A DNA stretch of 64,000 nt from Paenibacillus aceti (GTDB lineage Bacteria; Bacillota; Bacilli; Paenibacillales; Paenibacillaceae), in assembly GCF_003614185.1 (NCBI RefSeq), contig NZ_KZ987724.1:2701733-2765732 (forward strand). Reading direction: 5' to 3'. Below the pieces are notes generated by a model, which was not told where the DNA came from, made no database searches, and saw nothing but the letters and a program-made list of their open reading frames with translations. Shown piece by piece: positions 1-9,088 of this stretch (the stretch's first letter is position 1; each line of letters opens with the position of its first letter). A program made the translations under genes and the position numbers.

Positions 1-1056
<1,056 letters not shown>

Positions 1057-1106
1057 TTACCTCCCTATATTTTAAATCATGCCGTTATATTTAAGTATTT
1101 GGGTTG

Positions 1107-1388
1107 TTATTCAATAATCGCGTGAATATCGCTTTCTTTCATAATCAAATATTCTTTACCTTCATACTTCACTTCAGTACCGGCATATTTGGAGAACAGT
1201 ACGCGGTCCCCAACTTTCACTTCCAACGGAACACGAACCCCATCCTTCAACGCACCGCTTCCGACTGCAACGATTTTCCCTTCCTGTGGCTTCTCTTTGG
1301 ACGCCTCTGGAAGTACAATACCCAATGCTGTAGTCTCCTCTTGCTCGATTGGTTCTACCAATACGCGCTCGCCTAATGGTTTGATCAT
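1107..1388 (-). CDS. groES: Co-chaperonin GroES
   Basis: This is the 93-residue lid of the GroEL folding chamber, at the normal family length. It opens with [13 protein letters not shown], and the hydrophobic mobile-loop residues (GIVLPEA) that dock onto GroEL lie near residues 23-29. The ATG at 1388 is preceded by AAGGAGGCTCTTTTTC. It is the first gene of the groES-groEL operon and sits about 55 bp downstream of a CIRCE operator and a recognisable SigA promoter, so repression by HrcA is expected. Confidence 0.97.
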   Translation of the reverse strand: MIKPLGERVLVEPIEQEETTALGIVLPEASKEKPQEGKIVAVGSGALKDGVRVPLEVKVGDRVLFSKYAGTEVKYEGKEYLIMKESDIHAIIE

Positions 1389-1442
1389 GAAAAAGAGCCT
1401 CCTTCAAATTAATAGTTTTAGTTTTAGCTACCGCTTCAACAA

Positions 1443-1469
1443 TTAGCACTCGATGAATCACAGTGCTAA
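1443..1469. promoter_or_regulatory. CIRCE operator (HrcA site)
   Basis: The inverted repeat TTAGCACTC-N9-CAGTGCTAA lies between the groES promoter and start codon. It matches the CIRCE consensus (TTAGCACTC-N9-GAGTGCTAA) except for one base at the start of the right arm. HrcA binding here represses groESL until heat shock. Confidence 0.93.
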
Positions 1470-1480
1470 CAACATCTATA

Positions 1481-1509
1481 ATGATAATAAAATCGCATCC
1501 AAATTTCAA
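1481..1509 (-). promoter_or_regulatory. SigA promoter of groESL
   Basis: Read on the minus strand, TTGAAA (1504-1509) and TATCAT (1481-1486) are separated by exactly 17 bp. This places transcription start just before or within the start of the CIRCE operator, the usual arrangement in Firmicutes. Confidence 0.75.
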
Positions 1510-1579
1510 GTTTTTGCATCATTTTTTTGACCAAAAAATTTATTAAATTAATGTTTAAGGACATTCTACGCTATTGCAG

Positions 1580-1819
1580 TCAGAACCAGGAACACCCATT
1601 CGATAAACCATGGATAATAACACCGGGCCAGATCGAATGAGTTCGCTCGTAAGCCCATGCGAAGATAACACCCCCAGGAAAAGTAGCCCCCACCTCAAAC
1701 CCATGCGTGTTCTCAAACCAACGATAGATAAAGCCGCGATAGAATGGTGATTCAGCAAGGAATCCCGCCAGAATCGGACGAAGGCTATAAAATTGCTCTT
1801 GAATGGATTGGGATTTCAA
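1580..1819 (-). pseudogene. Remnant of a CPBP-family intramembrane protease
   Basis: The reading frame contains AESPFYRGFIYRWFE followed by GVIFAWAYERTHSIWPGVIIHGLSN. These resemble the first (EExxxR-type) and the later histidine-containing motifs of CPBP (CAAX-protease-like) membrane proteases. Only about 70 residues survive, the usual second Glu of the first motif is not in place, and no N-terminal membrane segments remain. In B. subtilis the CPBP gene ydiL lies in this position beside groES, so this is probably a decayed ydiL-like gene. Where the homologous part ends near 1765 is uncertain. Confidence 0.6.
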
Positions 1820-1962
1820 AAGATACGTTCAGAGGGGACGAGGAACTTATGAATAAGTTCTGGGAAGTGAGGAAGAAGCCTGCGGAAATAACAGGTCTTT
1901 ATCCCGTTTCCGAAGAAGTGTTAGAATTTACAGAACGTTGTATGGCCTACGCTTGCCCCTAA
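1744..1962 (+). pseudogene. Short orphan reading frame, possible C-terminal gene remnant
   Basis: This 72-codon frame has no convincing ribosome binding site and its first part is antisense to the protease remnant. The latter part, from about 1790 (GYKIALEWIGI through a Lys/Glu-rich region), has a protein-like composition and may be the tail of a lost gene. I do not recognise a family. It could equally be fortuitous. Confidence 0.25.
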
Positions 1963-1984
1963 CCTAATAGCTGTTCCAAAACTG

Positions 1985-2168
1985 TAACGAAACAAGGTAT
2001 CGCTATTTGCATCAAAAGGAGCCATTTCAAAATCTAACGAAACGGGGTATCGTTATTGAGGCGAATAAGTGGCTAAAAAGCTGATTTTCACCCGAATAAC
2101 GATATGGTGTTTCCTTAGATTGGAATCAGTGCTGATTTCACGAAAATAACGATATAGAGTTTCGTTAG
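1985..2168. repeat. Family A intergenic repeat, copy 1 (two forward, two inverted motifs)
   Basis: Two forward copies of TAACGAAACnnGGTATCGnTATT start at 1985 and 2035. Two inverted copies (AATAACGATAtnGnGTTTC-TTAG) lie at 2095-2118 and 2145-2167, at roughly 50-bp spacing. The same layout occurs at 8846, 35089 and 46382. The block separates the remnants near 1.6-1.96 kb from the 3' end of tatC. Confidence 0.85.
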
Positions 2169-2226
2169 AGCTCCGGGCTCCGAAAAACTGCCCAGCACTT
2201 TTTCAACAGCCTGCAAATCGCAGGGA

Positions 2227-2988
2227 TCATCCGCTATACTCTTCCGCACGCTTGGCATCCGCAGCCAGTTGCTTCTTGTACACCCGACTGGAGAGCAGCA
2301 CGCTGATCTCATAAAGAATAATAAGCGGGATAAGCACGAGGAAGGCTGAGAATAAATCCGCCGGAGTAATCATAGCTGAAATAATGACCAGTATAAAGTA
2401 AGCGACACGCCGCATCTTGCGCAATAGCTGTGGGGTCAGAATGCGCAGCTGTGTCAGGAATAGAATGACCAGTGGCAATTCAAATAGCAGCGAGATCGGA
2501 AAAATGACGTTCATCAAAAACTTGAAATAATCCGCCATTCCATAGGTCTCGATCAAGCCCAGCTCCTGGTTCAGCCCTGCAGTAAATTTCATCGCCAGCG
2601 GGAACACCACAAAGTAGCCAAAGGCGATCCCGATGAGGAAACACAGGAACACATAAGGAATATATCGGAGCGTCGCCTTGCGTTCCTTCGGCTTCAGTCC
2701 CGGACTAACAAACGCCCATATTTGATATAATGTAAAAGGCAGCGTAATACCTAGAGCGACGACCATAGCGATTTGCATATATACGCCGACGCCATCCCAA
2801 AAGGAGAAAGCGTTCAGCTTAATCTCTACACCTGTGATCGTATTGATCGTCAAATATTGATAGATCGGACGGACGACAAAAAAAGCAGCGACGAGAACGA
2901 CCGTAAACACAACAGCCACATAGATTAATCTACGTCTCAACTCCGATAAATGCTCGACGAGCGTTACAGTCCCTTGTTCATCAGCCAT
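2227..2988 (-). CDS. tatC: Sec-independent protein translocase TatC
   Basis: This 253-residue, six-transmembrane protein is the receptor subunit of the twin-arginine translocase, which exports folded proteins. The N-terminal EHLSELRRR motif typical of TatC is present at about residues 12-20. The ATG at 2988 is chosen because AGGAGGACAGGT precedes it; an upstream in-frame ATG at 3039 has no such site. It follows a tatA gene on the same strand about 140 bp upstream, matching the tatAy-tatCy arrangement of B. subtilis. Confidence 0.95.
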   Translation of the reverse strand: MADEQGTVTLVEHLSELRRRLIYVAVVFTVVLVAAFFVVRPIYQYLTINTITGVEIKLNAFSFWDGVGVYMQIAMVVALGITLPFTLYQIWAFVSPGLKPKERKATLRYIPYVFLCFLIGIAFGYFVVFPLAMKFTAGLNQELGLIETYGMADYFKFLMNVIFPISLLFELPLVILFLTQLRILTPQLLRKMRRVAYFILVIISAMITPADLFSAFLVLIPLIILYEISVLLSSRVYKKQLAADAKRAEEYSG

Positions 2989-3125
2989 ACCTGTCCTCCT
3001 CTTAAGCCAGTAAGTCTGGTCAGCACAGCACAATATCATAACTATGGCGATTCAAACAAAGCCCCTCCCTATAGACAGGAAGGGACTTAACCTCCAGTAT
3101 GTATCTCAATTATGATATCACTCTA

Positions 3126-3347
3126 CTATTCCGGTAACCGGCGATCCTCCTGCTTCGGTGCCTCACTCACAGGCCCAGGCGCCGCTTCTGCTTTCTGAGC
3201 TTCGGGACGATCTTCTACAATATCGCGGGTAGCATTCTTGAACTCATTAATCGTACGCCCAACAGCGCGGCCGAGCTCCGGCAGCCTCTTCGGACCAAAC
3301 AGCACAAGAGCCGCTATAACAATCAACAGAAAAGTACCTGCGCTCAT
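3126..3347 (-). CDS. tatA: Twin-arginine translocase pore subunit TatA
   Basis: This is a small single-span TatA/TatE protein of about 73 residues. It has an N-terminal transmembrane helix, the conserved FGPKRLPELGRAVG amphipathic segment near residues 18-31, and a charged Pro/Glu-rich tail. Two ATGs are possible, at 3353 and 3347. The site GGGGGAG is only one base from the first but 7-8 bases from the second, so 3347 is preferred. It pairs with the tatC gene downstream. Confidence 0.92.
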   Translation of the reverse strand: MSAGTFLLIVIAALVLFGPKRLPELGRAVGRTINEFKNATRDIVEDRPEAQKAEAAPGPVSEAPKQEDRRLPE

Positions 3348-3553
3348 GTTCATTCTCCCCCGTTAGCATAAAATAATGGACTCGTGATGACAGCGCCATC
3401 ACGATACGCCCACATCATACCATAACAAAGATCACAGTTACAGCCTGTTTCGCAAATTTTTTTACGAATTTTATATTATGCCAACGTATATACGACAACC
3501 CCCGGTGCAGCCGCAAAAACAAGGCCTGCCTACTTCCATAACAACAAAGGAGA

Positions 3554-4039
3554 TCAAAGGCGGAATTGGCCCGTGACCATAAGCAACGCTTCCGGAAGCT
3601 GATCCATAATCGCTGCCAGGTTCTCATGCACTCCCTTGGGAGTACCGGGCAGATTAACGATCAGAGTTCGTCCGCGAATTCCGACGATCCCACGGAACAG
3701 CATGCCGGCCGGATTCTTCTGAGTGACCTTAGAGCGCATCGCTTCAGCCATCCCAGGCACCTCACGTTCAATGACACGTCGGGTCGCCTCCGGGGTCACA
3801 TCTCGAATCGCCAGCTCGGTGCCGCCTGTCGTCAGGACAAGATCGGCCTGGAAATAGTCGGTCATCTCAATCAGGGCAGCGATAATCTCGTCCGGTTCAT
3901 CCGGCACGATACGATACTCGATAATTTCGCCCCCCAATTCTTCTTCGACCAGTTCCCTAATCACCTGTGCGCTCGTATCTTCACGCTCGCCCCTGGCTCC
4001 TTTGTCGCTTGCCGTAAGAATCGCAGTTTTCCAAACCAT
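3554..4039 (-). CDS. MoaB/MogA-family molybdopterin adenylyltransferase-like protein
   Basis: This is a 161-residue member of the MoCF-binding family that activates molybdopterin by adenylylation during molybdenum-cofactor synthesis. It has the N-terminal TASDKGARGEREDTS segment and the TTGGTE..IRDVTPEAT loop. The usual glycine after GGT is replaced by glutamate, which is unusual for the family. The ATG at 4039 follows GAGGAGGATGGCTTC. It lies just downstream of moaC and upstream of tatA, so it probably belongs to a small cofactor operon. MoaB and MogA cannot be separated reliably by eye. Confidence 0.88.
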   Translation of the reverse strand: MVWKTAILTASDKGARGEREDTSAQVIRELVEEELGGEIIEYRIVPDEPDEIIAALIEMTDYFQADLVLTTGGTELAIRDVTPEATRRVIEREVPGMAEAMRSKVTQKNPAGMLFRGIVGIRGRTLIVNLPGTPKGVHENLAAIMDQLPEALLMVTGQFRL

Positions 4040-4087
4040 GAAGCCATCCTCCTCACCCATTTAGGAACTTCTATTTAAAGATGAACT

Positions 4088-4597
4088 TTATAAATAATTT
4101 CTTGATCTATACTCCCCGCTAGCTCCGCCGCTCTTGGCGAGCAGCATGGTCGGCCCGATAACGATATCCTTCTGCAGGGATTTGCACATGTCGTACACTG
4201 TTAACGCAGCCGCTGATACGGCGGTCAGTGCCTCCATCTCCACGCCGGTCTTGCCCTCGGTCCGGACGGTTGCTTCTATATATAGTTCGTCTCGATCATT
4301 ATCTGCGAAGACGATATTCACTCCAGTAAGCAGCAGCGTGTGGCACATGGGAATCCACTCTGACGTACGCTTCGCGCCTTGAATTCCGGCAACCTGGGCG
4401 ACGGCAAGCACATCTCCCTTGCCGATTCTCCCCTGCTTAATAGCTGTAAGCGTAGCTGGCAGCATCGTTACCGTTGTTCTGGCGACGGCCACCCGGGCCG
4501 TGGAGTCCTTCGCCGAAATATCGACCATCCGCGCCCGGCCCTGTTCATTAAAATGTGTCAGGGCTTGTCCTGATTCCGTTTCCATAAATGCCTTCAC
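4088..4597 (-). CDS. moaC: Cyclic pyranopterin monophosphate synthase MoaC
   Basis: MoaC converts the MoaA product into cyclic pyranopterin monophosphate, the second step of molybdenum-cofactor synthesis. The 169-residue protein keeps the active-site motifs MCH, GVEMEALTA and YDMCK, though the first reads MCHTLLL where MCHPL is usual. The listed start is a GTG at 4597 with AAGGGAAG upstream; an in-frame ATG at 4585 with GAAGG upstream is an alternative. The gene begins about 50 bp inside the 3' end of the upstream cyclo-ligase gene, which suggests translational coupling. Confidence 0.94.
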   Translation of the reverse strand: MKAFMETESGQALTHFNEQGRARMVDISAKDSTARVAVARTTVTMLPATLTAIKQGRIGKGDVLAVAQVAGIQGAKRTSEWIPMCHTLLLTGVNIVFADNDRDELYIEATVRTEGKTGVEMEALTAVSAAALTVYDMCKSLQKDIVIGPTMLLAKSGGASGEYRSRNYL

Positions 4598-5231
4598 TAC
4601 TTCCCTTCATATATATCATACCAGATGCCGTAAATAGCATATCCAGTCTAAAATCATGCTCTTCCATCGGAACCCGCTCAGGAACAATCTGCTCCATAAG
4701 CGCAAGTGAAGCCTTGATCGGGGATATAGTGCCGTTCTTACCAGCCACAGATACCTGCTCGATAAAACGGTCATAATATCCGCCTCCGTAACCGATCCTT
4801 CCACCATACCGGTCATAAGCGAGCCCTGGAACAATAATGATGTCTATTTCCTCATAGCGTGCAGCCGGCCACAGCGGCATATCATCTCCCGGTTCGAGAA
4901 TACCCCAGACTCCCGGTGTAAGCTCATCTATAGCTTTCATTTCATGAAGCGTCAGCTTCCGTCCTTCATTTACTTTGGGAACAAGCACCCGATCGCCATG
5001 CTTGAGGCAGGTATGAATCAATGGCATTGTCTCGGGTTCATCTCGAAATGACATGTAGCAGAATACATTCAGTCTTCCGCCACGGCTCAGTCTTAGGGGG
5101 GACAGCACCTCATTCTCTGCCAGCCTGCTAGCAGCCAGTGATTGTTCCTTGCGAGAAGCTGTAGAGACACGGGAGCGAATCGCTTTCATCCTGTCGCGAA
5201 GCTCTCTCTTTTGTGCCGCAATATCCCTCAC
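4548..5231 (-). CDS. 5-formyltetrahydrofolate cyclo-ligase
   Basis: This enzyme uses ATP to convert 5-formyl-THF into 5,10-methenyl-THF, returning storage folate to one-carbon metabolism. The C-terminal RIGYGGGYYDRF motif, diagnostic of the family, lies near residue 150. A GTG at 5231 is preferred because AAGGGG lies ten bases upstream; an in-frame ATG at 5264 lacks a site. The C-terminal tail of about 15 codons overlaps the start of moaC, so this is the first gene of the cyclo-ligase-moaC-mogA group. Confidence 0.92.
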   Translation of the reverse strand: MRDIAAQKRELRDRMKAIRSRVSTASRKEQSLAASRLAENEVLSPLRLSRGGRLNVFCYMSFRDEPETMPLIHTCLKHGDRVLVPKVNEGRKLTLHEMKAIDELTPGVWGILEPGDDMPLWPAARYEEIDIIIVPGLAYDRYGGRIGYGGGYYDRFIEQVSVAGKNGTISPIKASLALMEQIVPERVPMEEHDFRLDMLFTASGMIYMKGSSEGIYGNGIRTSPDTF

Positions 5232-5456
5232 GATGCATCTTCCCCTTTCCATCAAGAAGGACATATTTCAATGGCCAGAAATAAATATTCTTCCCTCTAG
5301 TGTATCATTGTTAACGTAAAATGAAAACCAAGCTTCTTTTCACAAATGATATGACAACGGGCATAATGTGCGGTGCATTTGCAGGTTTTTTCATGTACAC
5401 TACAATATATAGTTGGACGGTTACATTCTCAATAATTCGTGGAGGATCAAATTCAT

Positions 5457-7430
5457 ATGTTGCTTCAAGCTGCTAATATTACTAAATTATATGGCGTCAC
5501 TCCGGTATTGGAGGGCATCAATCTGCAGATCCTGGAAAGAGATCGGATCGGCCTGGTCGGTGTTAATGGCGCAGGAAAATCAACCTTACTACAAATCATC
5601 GCCGAAGAGATATCGCATGACGGTGGCCAAATCTTCAAAGCCAAGGAGACGCGTATCGGCTATCTGGCTCAGAATAGTGGTCTACAATCTGACCGCACGA
5701 TCTGGGAGGAAATGCTGAATGTATTTGCCCCATTGTTAGAGACTGAGCGCGAACTGCGGGAGATGGAGATGCAAATTGCTGACCCTGCTACAGCCGCTGA
5801 TGAGAAAGCCTACCAGGATCTGCTGAATCGCTATGCCCTGAAATCAGACTGGTTCAAGGATAATGGCGGCTATGAAATCGAGACTCGTATACGTAGCGTG
5901 CTGTATGGTATGGGCTTCGGAGACTTTCCATCGGATACCATCATCTCAACGCTGAGCGGCGGGCAGAAGACAAGGCTCGCATTGGCCAGAATTCTGCTCC
6001 AGGCTCCCGACCTGCTGATGCTGGACGAGCCGACCAACCATCTGGATATTCAGACCTTGACCTGGCTGGAGGATTACCTCCGCAATTATTCCGGGGCCTT
6101 GCTGGTCGTCTCCCATGACCGTTATTTCCTTGACCGTCTCGTTACGACCATCGTCGAGATCGAACGGCATCAATCGACCCGCTACACCGGCAATTATAGC
6201 CGTTATATCGAGCTTAAGGCGGCTGAATATGAGAGCCGCATGAAGCAATATGAGAAGCAGCAGGACGAAATTGCCCGGATGGAGGATTTCATTCAGCGTA
6301 ATCTTGTCCGCGCTTCAACGACCAAGCGAGCGCAAAGCCGACGCAAGGCATTGGAGAAGATGGAGCGGATCGACCGTCCGCTCGGCGATCTGAAGCGAGC
6401 CAGCTTCTCCTTCGAGGCGGAAATCCAGACGGGCAAGGATGTACTCCGTGTGGAGCAGCTATCCTATGCTTATGATCATAGCAATCCGCCGCTGTTCCAG
6501 AACGTCTCCTTCGACCTGAAGCGCGGCGAGACGGTAGCTCTAATCGGGCCGAACGGTATCGGTAAATCTACTCTGCTAAAAATATTAACCGATGACCTGA
6601 AGCCACGCTCAGGCTCATTAACCTGGGGAGCCAAAGTGAAGATCGGCTACTACGATCAGGAGCAAACTCATCTGAATCGCAACAATACGGTACTGGAGGA
6701 AGTCTGGGGGACTTTTCCGCATATTGAAGAGGCGCGTATCCGCAGTGTGCTTGGAAACTTCCTGTTCAGCGGCGAGGATGTGCTGAAGAAAATCGCTGCA
6801 TTAAGCGGCGGTGAGAAGGCCCGGGTAGCACTGGCCAAGCTGATGCTGGAGAAGGCTAATGTCCTGATCCTTGACGAACCGACTAACCATTTGGATTTAT
6901 TCAGCAAAGAGGTGCTGGAATCGGCCCTGCTCGATTATGACGGCACATTACTGTTCATTTCTCATGACCGCTATTTCCTGAACAAGATGGCTGAGCGGAT
7001 CGTGGAGCTGCATCCGAGTGGCGCCCAGCATTTCCTGGGTAATTATGATGACTATCTGGAGAAGAAGCTGGAACTGGAAGAGATCGCTGCGGAGAAGGCA
7101 GCGCTGGAAGGCTCCAAGCAGAAATCATCCGAGCGGAACACCACTAATCAAGAGACTGACAATGCCTCTAAAGCTAAAGCAGGGGCAGCATCCTACGAAG
7201 CGGACAAGCAGGCCAAGCGTGAGGAACGCAATCGTCAGCGTCGTCTGGAGCAGCTGGAAGAGCAAATTGCCAAGCTGGAAAGCGATATCGCTACACTGGA
7301 GCATGAGCTCACCTTGCCGGAAATATATCAGGATTACACCGCTGTTCAAGAACGGCAAGCAGCGATTGATGAGCATAAGGAGCAGCTAGCGAGCTGCTAT
7401 GAGGAATGGGAACAGCTGATGGAAGGCTAA
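5457..7430 (+). CDS. ABC-F family ATPase (YdiF-like)
   Basis: This 657-residue soluble protein has two ABC ATPase domains and no membrane segments, as in ribosome-associated ABC-F factors. Walker A sequences are GVNGAGKST (residues 35-43) and GPNGIGKST. Both halves have an LSGG signature and LDEPTNHLD Walker B. A charged inter-domain linker and a C-terminal Glu/Lys-rich coiled coil follow. The ATG at 5457 sits behind GGAGGATCAAATTCAT. Gene order around it matches B. subtilis ydiF. ABC-F members act in translation or antibiotic resistance; which applies here is not determinable. Confidence 0.93.
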   Translation: MLLQAANITKLYGVTPVLEGINLQILERDRIGLVGVNGAGKSTLLQIIAEEISHDGGQIFKAKETRIGYLAQNSGLQSDRTIWEEMLNVFAPLLETERELREMEMQIADPATAADEKAYQDLLNRYALKSDWFKDNGGYEIETRIRSVLYGMGFGDFPSDTIISTLSGGQKTRLALARILLQAPDLLMLDEPTNHLDIQTLTWLEDYLRNYSGALLVVSHDRYFLDRLVTTIVEIERHQSTRYTGNYSRYIELKAAEYESRMKQYEKQQDEIARMEDFIQRNLVRASTTKRAQSRRKALEKMERIDRPLGDLKRASFSFEAEIQTGKDVLRVEQLSYAYDHSNPPLFQNVSFDLKRGETVALIGPNGIGKSTLLKILTDDLKPRSGSLTWGAKVKIGYYDQEQTHLNRNNTVLEEVWGTFPHIEEARIRSVLGNFLFSGEDVLKKIAALSGGEKARVALAKLMLEKANVLILDEPTNHLDLFSKEVLESALLDYDGTLLFISHDRYFLNKMAERIVELHPSGAQHFLGNYDDYLEKKLELEEIAAEKAALEGSKQKSSERNTTNQETDNASKAKAGAASYEADKQAKREERNRQRRLEQLEEQIAKLESDIATLEHELTLPEIYQDYTAVQERQAAIDEHKEQLASCYEEWEQLMEG

Positions 7431-7469
7431 GATTTTCATAAAATCGTAATAAAATCTATAATCACAGCT

Positions 7470-7706
7470 TTATCCACAGCCATTTGATAATATATGTAAA
7501 AAAACGACCAGCCAGGTCGTTTTTTTATAGCTTAAAACGGGCTTTTCTTGAGATTTCCCAAATTATCCACTAAGTTATGCACATTATCCACAATTTTTCT
7601 GAAAAAATTATTAGACTTGCAACCGATAAATTCAATCCGTTGGCGCACAAGACTTTTTATGATTTTCATTGCATAATCGTCCCGAATCGCCCTTCTCTTG
7701 TCCACA
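7470..7706 (+). promoter_or_regulatory. DnaA-box cluster
   Basis: The gene-free stretch 7431-7743 holds three perfect TTATnCACA boxes on the plus strand: 7470-7478, 7575-7583 and 7584-7592, the last two directly adjoining. One-mismatch boxes lie at 7563-7571 (TTATCCACT) and 7698-7706 (TTGTCCACA). All five share one orientation. From memory, B. subtilis carries one of its DnaA-box clusters next to gcp (tsaD) in the equivalent region, so a role as a DnaA-titrating site is plausible. Confidence 0.7.
7501..7527 (+). terminator. Rho-independent terminator after the ABC-F gene
   Basis: AAAACGACC and GGTCGTTTT form a stem around a five-base loop, and a run of seven T follows on the plus strand. It lies 71 bp after the stop codon. 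Confidence 0.85.
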
Positions 7707-7743
7707 ACTTGACAAAGTGCCTAGAAAGGTGCCTTGCCCTTAA

Positions 7744-8235
7744 CTAAAATTCATTTCCTGCACTAGACTTCAAATACGCTTCCTGGACATGAGGCAGCAC
7801 CGTTACAATCTCAATTGCCAAGCCTAGAGCAATGTAGAATAGATGGATGAATGCAACCCCGTTAAGTATATAGGTCTCGACCGAGATCCAAATGATTAAA
7901 GTAATTGAAATGTACAGCGAGAATGCCCAGGACCAATGTAATTTCTTGAAAATATTCAATCGCTCCGCCCAACCACAATCCCGCATCGTGATAAGTCCCC
8001 AAGCGGTGATTAATGGCCAAATCCCTAGGCACACCAGCAGAATGATGCCGGGAATTAGATAGTTCGGGAATAGGGGAATCTGCATAATGTCAGAAGGCAG
8101 GCCTAGTAGATCCCCACTCGGATCAATCACTAATATCCCTCCACCAAATACTGCACCGATCCCCAGAAACAACTGTAGTCCGATCAACAACCAGCATGCA
8201 AAGGAACGCCGTGGTTTACTCTGCACATCCATCAT
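7744..8235 (-). CDS. Four-helix membrane protein of unknown function
   Basis: This 163-residue protein has a short basic N-terminus and four predicted membrane segments at about residues 13-35, 55-80, 100-120 and 123-148. I do not recognise a family. An AAAGG site directly abuts the ATG at 8235, which is too close. A GTG three codons in (8226) would have a spacing of nine and may be the true start. The gene stands alone, facing the ABC-F gene and divergent from the rhodanese gene. Confidence 0.7.
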   Translation of the reverse strand: MMDVQSKPRRSFACWLLIGLQLFLGIGAVFGGGILVIDPSGDLLGLPSDIMQIPLFPNYLIPGIILLVCLGIWPLITAWGLITMRDCGWAERLNIFKKLHWSWAFSLYISITLIIWISVETYILNGVAFIHLFYIALGLAIEIVTVLPHVQEAYLKSSAGNEF

Positions 8236-8410
8236 CCTTTCGATTTACATTTGTGATAATTTTCACTAAAGATGAATCAGAAAAGCGATATTAGTTGAAT
8301 GTAGCTCTATGTTGATTCCAATTTATCATATGCCGCCGATATTAGGAATTGAAATTCTGGACTCCAATCGATAAGATAGAAAAATATCACATCGAAATGA
8401 GGTCATACAA

Positions 8411-8788
8411 ATGCGAGAGATCATCGCAGGGATTTCCCATATAGATAGCGCTGAATTGCAGCTAATACTTCAAAATCCAGATAATAAAACTTTAATCATC
8501 GATGTTCGTGAGCCCGGAGAATACATAGCGGGTCATATTCCGGGCATACCGCTCATTCCGATGAATGATATTCCGGACTATGTCCAGGAGCTCGACGCGG
8601 ATCGGGAATATATATTCGTGTGCCGCAGTGGAGGCAGAAGCTATGAAGTCGCGAGGTTCTTGAAGCATAATGGGTTCGAGAAGGTTCATAATTTTTACGG
8701 CGGGATGCTCAGCTGGAGCTATGAAGTTACGGAAGGCCCGGAGAAGATTATTCAACAATTTGATCCAGCCCTGCTGGAGAGAAATTAA
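8411..8788 (+). CDS. Rhodanese-domain protein
   Basis: This is a 125-residue single-domain rhodanese. It has the DVREPGEYIAGHIPG entry motif at about residues 34-48 and the active-site loop CRSGGRS near residue 76, whose Cys would carry a persulfide. The ATG follows GAGGTCATACAA. Such proteins move sulfane sulfur in cofactor or tRNA thiolation or in detoxification. No neighbour indicates the acceptor. Confidence 0.93.
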   Translation: MREIIAGISHIDSAELQLILQNPDNKTLIIDVREPGEYIAGHIPGIPLIPMNDIPDYVQELDADREYIFVCRSGGRSYEVARFLKHNGFEKVHNFYGGMLSWSYEVTEGPEKIIQQFDPALLERN

Positions 8789-8845
8789 AGGCAACACAAC
8801 CTTCTGGCAGTTGAAAAGCTAAGACCAGGCTTTCGAAGCGCGCTC

Positions 8846-9029
8846 TAACGAAACACCATATCGTTAATTCCGCCAAATCAGCACCGCTCATAATCTAACG
8901 AAACTCCGTATCGTTACTCGGGTAGAAACCAGCCGTACAGCTCCTTTTTCACCCCAATAGCGATACCCTGTTTCGTTACATTTTTAAATCGCTCTTTTTG
9001 GCGCAAATAGCGATACCTGGTTTCGTTAC
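8846..9029. repeat. Family A intergenic repeat, copy 2
   Basis: Forward motifs beginning TAACGAAAC lie at 8846 and 8896. Inverted motifs ending TTTCGTTACA lie near 8955-8979 and 9005-9029. The block fills the space between the convergent rhodanese and acetyltransferase genes and has the same two-forward, two-inverted layout as copy 1. Confidence 0.85.
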
Positions 9030-9088
9030 AAATTAGGGCAACCAAAGACCTCGTATTCATGTGAGGTCTTGGCTCGTTATTTTACACT

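Noticed and set aside
1985-9029. Repeats as a CRISPR array
   Set aside because: Motifs occur in both orientations with conserved spacers and no cas genes; spacing and symmetry do not fit an array.
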